From Photobacterium salinisoli (GTDB lineage: Bacteria; Pseudomonadota; Gammaproteobacteria; Enterobacterales; Vibrionaceae), in NCBI RefSeq assembly GCF_003614885.1, contig NZ_QZMS01000007.1, positions 1,364,001-1,428,000 of the forward strand: a stretch of DNA of 64,000 nucleotides. Direction: 5' to 3'. Below the pieces are notes generated by a model that saw nothing but the letters and a program-made list of their open reading frames with translations, was not told the origin of the DNA and searched no databases. Both the position numbers and the translations under genes were made by a program. Of the stretch, positions 59,793-64,000 are shown one piece after another; positions within the stretch are counted from its first letter, which is position 1; every line of letters begins with the position of its first letter.

Positions 59793-59814
59793 TTCGCCCC
59801 TTCCTTGAATAAAG

Positions 59815-59838
59815 CCCTGGCTTGATGACGAGCCGGGG
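59815..59838 (+). terminator. Probable trp operon terminator
   Basis: CCCTGGCT (59815-59822) pairs with AGCCGGGG (59831-59838), with one G-U pair, 22 nt after trpA. The U tract is poor (TAATTTC), so a rho-dependent component is possible. Confidence 0.5.
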
Positions 59839-60088
59839 TAATTTCATTAACAATACCTTTACATCCCCTCTTCTCGGGCATAAAAAACGTAATGCATAAG
59901 CCAGCCTGCTGATTAAACTAAATCACCCCGAAATCGTAACGTGAGTAGAAAGTAGCGAACTTCAACATTGATTATCGCATTATTCTGCTGTAAAACCTTA
60001 ACCCGCAAAATATTGACTCAAATTAAGCAACATTTGCGAAACATAAAACTTTCATCAATTAACAACTTCCACAATAAAGGTGTTCAAG

Positions 60089-61348
60089 GTGCTAAAACAA
60101 CAAGGACTACTTGGCAACATTGGAGTACAGGTTGTCATTGCCATGTGCTTGGGTGCACTGGTCGGTGCAATGATGGGACACTCGGCGAGTATGTTTGCTC
60201 CGCTGGGCAGTATTTTCATCCACCTGATTAAAATGCTGGTGATCCCTCTGGTTGCCGTGGCCATCATCTCTGGCGCAGCCGGGCTGGGTAGCAGCCAGTC
60301 AGCCGGTAAGATCGGCCTGATTACTCTGGGCTTCTTTGGCCTAACGTCAGCGGTTGCCGTTGCACTGGCACTGTTTATGGGTGAAGTGTTCCAGCCTGGC
60401 ATGGGTGTCGACCTGAGCGGCGTTCAGGGCATGTTCGCAAACACTTATGCTGACAAAGGTGACCTGCCTTCATTCTGGGCAACTATTCTGGGTATGATCC
60501 CAACCAACATTTTCCAATCCCTGAATGAAGCAAACATTCTGCAAATTCTGGTGTTCTGCCTGTTCTTCGGTATCGCCGTCTCTAAACTGGAAAAAGAACG
60601 CCGCGATCCGCTGATCAACGGTGTCAATTCCATCGTTGACGCTATGGTCTGGATGATCAATGTGGTCATGAAGATCGCACCTATCGGCGTGTTCGGTCTG
60701 ATGGCTGATGCCGTGGGTACGTTTGGCTTTGACGCTCTGATGGTGGTGTTCAAGCTGTTCGTGGTCTACATCGCTGCTATCCTGGTTTACGGCTTCGTGT
60801 TCTACCCGCTGATGATCAAATGCTTCAGTAAAACATCGCCAATCAAGTTCCTGGCTGCCATGAAAAAGCCTCAGGCGGTTGCACTGTCTACCGCTTCTTC
60901 TATGGCAACGTTGCCTGTCACTATGGAAACTTGCGAAGAAGAGCTGAAAGTGAAAAACAGCACAGCGGCTTTCGTATTGCCGCTTGGTGCAACCATCAAT
61001 ATGAGCGGTAACGCTATTTATTATGGTCTGGTCGCTATTTTCTTTGCCCAGCTGTTCAATGTTGACCTGTCTATGAGCGCGTATATCGCCATCATCGTCA
61101 CGTCCACACTGGGCGCCGTAGGTCAGGCAGGCGTACCTGGCCCTTCATTCCTGGTCGTGGCTGTTTTGCTGTCGGCAGGTATTCCTATCGAAGGTCTGCC
61201 TCTGCTGTTTGCGCTGGATCGTATCTTCGACATGATCCGTACTGCACTGAATATCACAGGTGATGCTGCCTGTGCTGTGATTGTGGACAGTCTGATCTCT
61301 GACGAGCAGAAAGAAGACGTGCGCATGGCAACACAGAACGAAGCATAA
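60089..61348 (+). CDS. Dicarboxylate/amino acid:cation symporter (SDF family)
   Basis: About 419 residues with eight membrane helices and two re-entrant loops. The first loop, STASSMATLPVTMETC, is the Ser-rich hairpin. The helix-7 motif reads NMSGNA in place of NMDGT. The second loop and helix 8 are GQAGVPGPSFLVVAVLL and FDMIRTALNITGDAAC, with the DxxRTxxNxxGD substrate site intact. It likely takes up an acidic or neutral amino acid or dicarboxylate with Na+ or H+. GTG 60089 is chosen because AAAGG lies 8 bases upstream; another GTG at 60080 falls within that site. Confidence 0.87.
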   Translation: MLKQQGLLGNIGVQVVIAMCLGALVGAMMGHSASMFAPLGSIFIHLIKMLVIPLVAVAIISGAAGLGSSQSAGKIGLITLGFFGLTSAVAVALALFMGEVFQPGMGVDLSGVQGMFANTYADKGDLPSFWATILGMIPTNIFQSLNEANILQILVFCLFFGIAVSKLEKERRDPLINGVNSIVDAMVWMINVVMKIAPIGVFGLMADAVGTFGFDALMVVFKLFVVYIAAILVYGFVFYPLMIKCFSKTSPIKFLAAMKKPQAVALSTASSMATLPVTMETCEEELKVKNSTAAFVLPLGATINMSGNAIYYGLVAIFFAQLFNVDLSMSAYIAIIVTSTLGAVGQAGVPGPSFLVVAVLLSAGIPIEGLPLLFALDRIFDMIRTALNITGDAACAVIVDSLISDEQKEDVRMATQNEA

Positions 61349-61368
61349 ACTGCAGCTTCTGCAATCCC

Positions 61369-61396
61369 AAAAGGCTGTCAGTTGACAGCCTTTTTT
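61369..61396 (+). terminator. Terminator of the symporter gene
   Basis: AAAAGGCTGTCA pairs with TGACAGCCTTTT around a 2-nt centre, followed by more T. Confidence 0.9.
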
Positions 61397-61525
61397 ATTT
61401 TCTGCCGCTTTGGATCCGATTTTCGTTCAAAGTTCCATCAGACCTGGGTCAGACCAGGTGCTTTCTGCTTGCAAGCTACCGCAATATTGATGACCATATG
61501 AATACATCTTCCCAACACATGATTT

Positions 61526-61927
61526 ATGATGAATTCAGAAAATAATGTCCCACGAGGCCAGTTATTACTTCGCACTTTAGCCATGCCTGCTGACACCAAT
61601 GCAAATGGCGATATTTTTGGTGGCTGGATAATGTCACAGCTCGATCTGGCCGGCGCCATTCTGGCTAAGGAAATATCTCGCGGTAAAGTGGTTACCGTCT
61701 CTGTCGACAACATAGTGTTTAAAGCACCGGTCGGTGTGGGTGATGTGGTGTGCTGTTATGGCGAATGTAACCGCATTGGCAATACGTCGCTCTCGGTCGC
61801 CATGGAAGTATGGGTAAAACCGGTTGGCAATGACGGTATTGGCGAACGTTACAAAGTCAGTGAAGCGACTTTCAATTATGTCGCCATTGATGCCAATGGC
61901 CGACCTCGTCCGATTAATAAAGCCTGA
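61526..61927 (+). CDS. yciA: YciA, acyl-CoA thioesterase
   Basis: A 133-residue hotdog-fold thioesterase (E. coli 132) with broad acyl-CoA specificity, possibly serving membrane lipid turnover. The motif ADTNANGDIFGGWIMSQLD contains the catalytic Asp and is nearly identical to E. coli. A second ATG one codon in is possible. It is in the same neighbourhood relative to trp as in E. coli. Confidence 0.95.
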   Translation: MMNSENNVPRGQLLLRTLAMPADTNANGDIFGGWIMSQLDLAGAILAKEISRGKVVTVSVDNIVFKAPVGVGDVVCCYGECNRIGNTSLSVAMEVWVKPVGNDGIGERYKVSEATFNYVAIDANGRPRPINKA

Positions 61928-62014
61928 TTTATCTGCCCTGACCGCTGGTTGGGGCTTTTTCATTCCGCTATGATAACGGCTGCATTCCACCACAAGTACA
62001 GGGAGACAGAACGC

Positions 62015-62317
62015 ATGTGGTACGTCATTTTTTCTCAAGATGTTGAAAACAGTCTGGAGCGCCGTCTGAGCGTTCGCGAAAATCACCTGGCTCGCCTCAA
62101 AGCCCTGCAGGATGAAGGTCGTCTGCTGGTTGCCGGACCTATGCCCGCCATTGACAGTGACAATCCGGGTGAAGCGGGTTTTACCGGCTCTACCGTCATC
62201 GCTGAGTTTGGCTCACTGGAAGAAGCAAAAGCCTGGGCTGATGCAGATCCTTACATTGACGCCGGTGTCTATGACAAGGTCATAGTGAAACCCTTCAAAA
62301 AAGTACTTCCGGCCTGA
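62015..62317 (+). CDS. yciI: YciI-family protein
   Basis: A 100-residue ferredoxin-like alpha/beta protein (E. coli YciI 98). It starts MWYVIFSQD and carries the conserved His ([10 protein letters not shown]) and Asp ([14 protein letters not shown]) residues of the family. In actinobacteria some relatives act as small enzymes, but YciI itself has no settled function. ATG 62015 is set by homology; GGGAG lies about 11 nt upstream. It touches the next gene (TGATG). Confidence 0.93.
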   Translation: MWYVIFSQDVENSLERRLSVRENHLARLKALQDEGRLLVAGPMPAIDSDNPGEAGFTGSTVIAEFGSLEEAKAWADADPYIDAGVYDKVIVKPFKKVLPA

Positions 62318-62733
62318 TGGTTATGAATCGAGCATCCATAAAGGCCTTGTTTGCCGCCATGATGGCTGCGGTTATTCTCACAGGCTGTGCTAAATCGCAG
62401 GAAGATCTGACCAATGAGCTAGCAGAACGCCGGGCTGCGGTCATTAACTCCAAAGCGCCTTACCCTAAGATTGATCAGTACCAGATCATGAAAGCCAAAG
62501 CGCAGCAGAATATCGTTGAAATCACGATCCTTTACGGCGGTGGCGGTAAAGTCGCCCCTACACAAGCCGCACAGGCAGCAGCAGCAAACTTCTGCAGTAA
62601 CCCTGAGCTGACACCTATGGTCAGCGAAGGTCTGGGCTATCTGATTCAGATCCTCGATATGCGGGGAAGACCCGTAGTGCAGCAGCCAATCAATGCACAA
62701 TTCTGTGCCCAGATAGTGGCTCCCGGCTCCTGA
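62317..62733 (+). CDS. Small lipoprotein, possible GspS/AspS-type pilotin
   Basis: A 138-residue protein with a signal peptide ending in lipobox ILTGC (Cys24). The mature part starts with a helical, charged segment (SQEDLTNELAERRAAVI). An alpha/beta region with two cysteines (FCSN and FCAQ) follows, which could form a disulfide. Vibrio and enteropathogenic E. coli carry AspS-type pilotins of this size and general layout, needed to place the type II secretin in the outer membrane. The resemblance is by eye only and no gsp genes are nearby. Its ATG overlaps the yciI stop (TGATG); a second ATG two codons in is possible. Confidence 0.62.
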   Translation: MVMNRASIKALFAAMMAAVILTGCAKSQEDLTNELAERRAAVINSKAPYPKIDQYQIMKAKAQQNIVEITILYGGGGKVAPTQAAQAAAANFCSNPELTPMVSEGLGYLIQILDMRGRPVVQQPINAQFCAQIVAPGS

Positions 62734-62760
62734 TCGGATGCCAGAGAGAAAGCCAGCTAT

Positions 62761-62793
62761 AAAAATGCCGGAGATATCATCCGGCATTTTTAT
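62761..62793. terminator. Bidirectional terminator after the lipoprotein gene
   Basis: ATGCCGGA (62765-62772) pairs with TCCGGCAT (62780-62787), flanked by A and T runs; it sits between convergent genes. Confidence 0.9.
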
Positions 62794-63729
62794 TTATCGG
62801 GCAAAAACCATGGCCTTCAGGGCGCTGTCATGATCCAGATCTTCAAACTCAGGCGGATTATCAAGACGCTCTATAAACCTCAGCCCTGGTGCTTCCTCTG
62901 CCATACCATCAATCAGAAACTGTGGTGACACGGCTGGCGAGTTGACACAGGCCAGCACCTTACCTTCGGCTGTCAGCATATCCGGCAAACGGCGCAGAAT
63001 TTTGGCGTAATCTTTCGTGAGTGCAAAACTGCCTTTCTGAAATGACGGCGGGTCAATGATAATCAGATCATAAGGCCCGTTCTTTTTCAGTTTGCCCCAG
63101 GATTTAAAGATATCGTGCCCTAAAAAACTCACCTTGTTCAGATCGTGTCCGTTAAGCCGGTGATTATCCCGGCCGCGCCCCAGAGCCGCTTTGGCCATAT
63201 CCAGGTTAACCACATGCTCCGCACCGCCCGCAATGGCGGCAACAGAAAATCCGCACGTATAGGCAAACAAATTGAGTACTTTGCTGTCTTTCGCCGCGTC
63301 CCTGACCCACTGGCGGCCATAACGCATGTCCAAAAACAGACCGTTATTTTGCTTCTGACCCAAATCGAGTTGAAACTTAAGGCCGTTTTCCGTCACTTGC
63401 TGCCAGGTTTGCAGCTCCCCCCAGATCACTTCCATCGGCGAGCCCGCCCGGTCACGATGCTGTACCAAAAGCGACACTGCGCCCGATTGCTGCCAGGTGT
63501 CCGTTTGTACCAGTTCATGAAGCAAAGCTGTCAAAGCTGCCAGGAAATCAGCATCCTGCTCTTTAAACAGTGATATCTGTACCTGACCGTCAAGCCAGTC
63601 GGCCGTCAGTTGTTCCAGTCCGGCCCAGCGCCGGCCCCGGCCATGAAATAACCGGCGTACTTCATGAGGAGGAGAAGCCAGTTGTGACAGCAAATGTTGA
63701 CAGAACAGAGGTAAAGCAGAAGCGTCCAT
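62794..63729 (-). CDS. Class I SAM-dependent methyltransferase, RlmI/RlmK-like core
   Basis: A 311-residue enzyme. The N-terminal domain of about 100 residues is not recognised. From LDLGQKQNNGLFLDMRYGR onward the protein matches the catalytic part of m5C23S rRNA methyltransferases (Methyltrans_SAM). SAM motif I is VLNLFAYTCGFSVAAIAGGA and motif IV is LIIIDPPSFQKG. Canonical RlmI has an N-terminal PUA domain that is not obvious here, so this is a paralogue. It probably methylates RNA; the target is unknown. Confidence 0.83.
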   Translation of the reverse strand: MDASALPLFCQHLLSQLASPPHEVRRLFHGRGRRWAGLEQLTADWLDGQVQISLFKEQDADFLAALTALLHELVQTDTWQQSGAVSLLVQHRDRAGSPMEVIWGELQTWQQVTENGLKFQLDLGQKQNNGLFLDMRYGRQWVRDAAKDSKVLNLFAYTCGFSVAAIAGGAEHVVNLDMAKAALGRGRDNHRLNGHDLNKVSFLGHDIFKSWGKLKKNGPYDLIIIDPPSFQKGSFALTKDYAKILRRLPDMLTAEGKVLACVNSPAVSPQFLIDGMAEEAPGLRFIERLDNPPEFEDLDHDSALKAMVFAR

Positions 63730-63781
63730 GGATCACCAGTATGAAATGAATGATAAATCTAAACGGATAGCGGTAACGGCG

Positions 63782-64000
63782 TTAGTCAACGCGCGGTTTA
63801 ACCAGCCCTGAAGGTAACTGAGGCCAGGGAATATCCCAGGGTGCTGACCACCCGGACAGGGCTGCCTGCACTTCCGCGACTTGCCATAACGAGCCGTGTT
63901 CAGGCAAACAGACAAAGCGGCAGACTTGTCCCTGAAAGGTAAACTGCAGGGCAAATGCGTGTAAATATCCCCGGTCAGCCTCTTCCTGGCCATAAATGTC
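63782..64000 (-). CDS. Unidentified gene, 3' end only
   Basis: A minus-strand frame is open from the window edge to TAA at 63782-63784, giving 72 C-terminal residues. They include RGYLHAFALQFTFQGQVCRF and end SGLVKPRVD. The composition is protein-like, with aromatic and hydrophobic alternation. It shares orientation with the methyltransferase gene 52 bp downstream, so they may form a unit. I do not recognise the family. Another overlapping minus frame (63733-63993) has a less protein-like composition. Confidence 0.55.
   Translation of the reverse strand, partial: DIYGQEEADRGYLHAFALQFTFQGQVCRFVCLPEHGSLWQVAEVQAALSGWSAPWDIPWPQLPSGLVKPRVD

Noticed and set aside
63733-63993. 86-codon minus-strand frame at the window end
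   Set aside because: Another minus-strand frame that runs off the edge (63782-64000) has more protein-like composition and explains the region better.

Overview
The window is ordinary, gene-dense core chromosome of a gammaproteobacterium, most likely Vibrionaceae (Photobacterium, Salinivibrio or Grimontia-like; I cannot separate genera by eye). The reasons are gene content and order. The pyrF-lapB-lapA, cysB, topA-sohB-yciK-rluB-yciO-rnm-trp-yciA-yciI neighbourhoods follow the Escherichia coli order in pieces. The trp operon has separate trpG and trpD and a fused trpCF. Proteins are close to their enterobacterial homologues but clearly distinct. I see no rRNA or tRNA gene, CRISPR array, insertion sequence or prophage.

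Layout. 1-4.0 kb: the end of sapA and sapBCDF (peptide or polyamine ABC transporter), tail-to-tail with an MgtC/DUF4010 membrane protein. 5.6-12.2 kb, all minus strand: pyrF, lapB, lapA, ihfB, rpsA, cmk, aroA. 12.4-15.6 kb: a DUF5666 lipoprotein divergent from a response regulator/histidine kinase pair. 15.7-25.7 kb: serC and gyrA (minus), then ubiG, a HAD phosphatase, and the aerobic ribonucleotide reductase operon nrdA-nrdB-yfaE behind a DnaA box and an NrdR box. 25.8-34.0 kb: a CinA-like protein, a TyrP-type aromatic amino acid permease behind a perfect TyrR box, a PAS-PAS-GGDEF-EAL protein, a TauE/SafE permease coupled to a methyltransferase, and cysB. 34.3-43.8 kb: a membrane-anchored coiled-coil protein, glycine betaine/proline transporter proXWV, miaE, an SgrR-type regulator divergent from an MFS exporter, and an EamA exporter. 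43.8-51.9 kb: topA, sohB, yciK, rluB, yciO, rnm. 51.9-59.8 kb: the trp operon. 60.1-64 kb: a dicarboxylate/amino acid symporter, yciA, yciI, a small lipoprotein, a SAM methyltransferase and the 3' end of an unidentified gene.

Aromatic metabolism recurs: aroA, tyrP under TyrR, and a trp operon whose first structural gene is a DAHP synthase of the single-domain I-beta type. That enzyme lies between the trp leader/attenuator and trpE, so the committing step of the shikimate pathway should be controlled by TrpR and by trp attenuation.

The most unusual candidate signal is in front of the EamA exporter (42632-42769). It is an 18-codon leader reading frame followed by mutually exclusive hairpins, one of which competes for bases next to the exporter's ribosome-binding site. 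This looks like an undescribed leader-peptide attenuator. It rests on sequence inspection alone.
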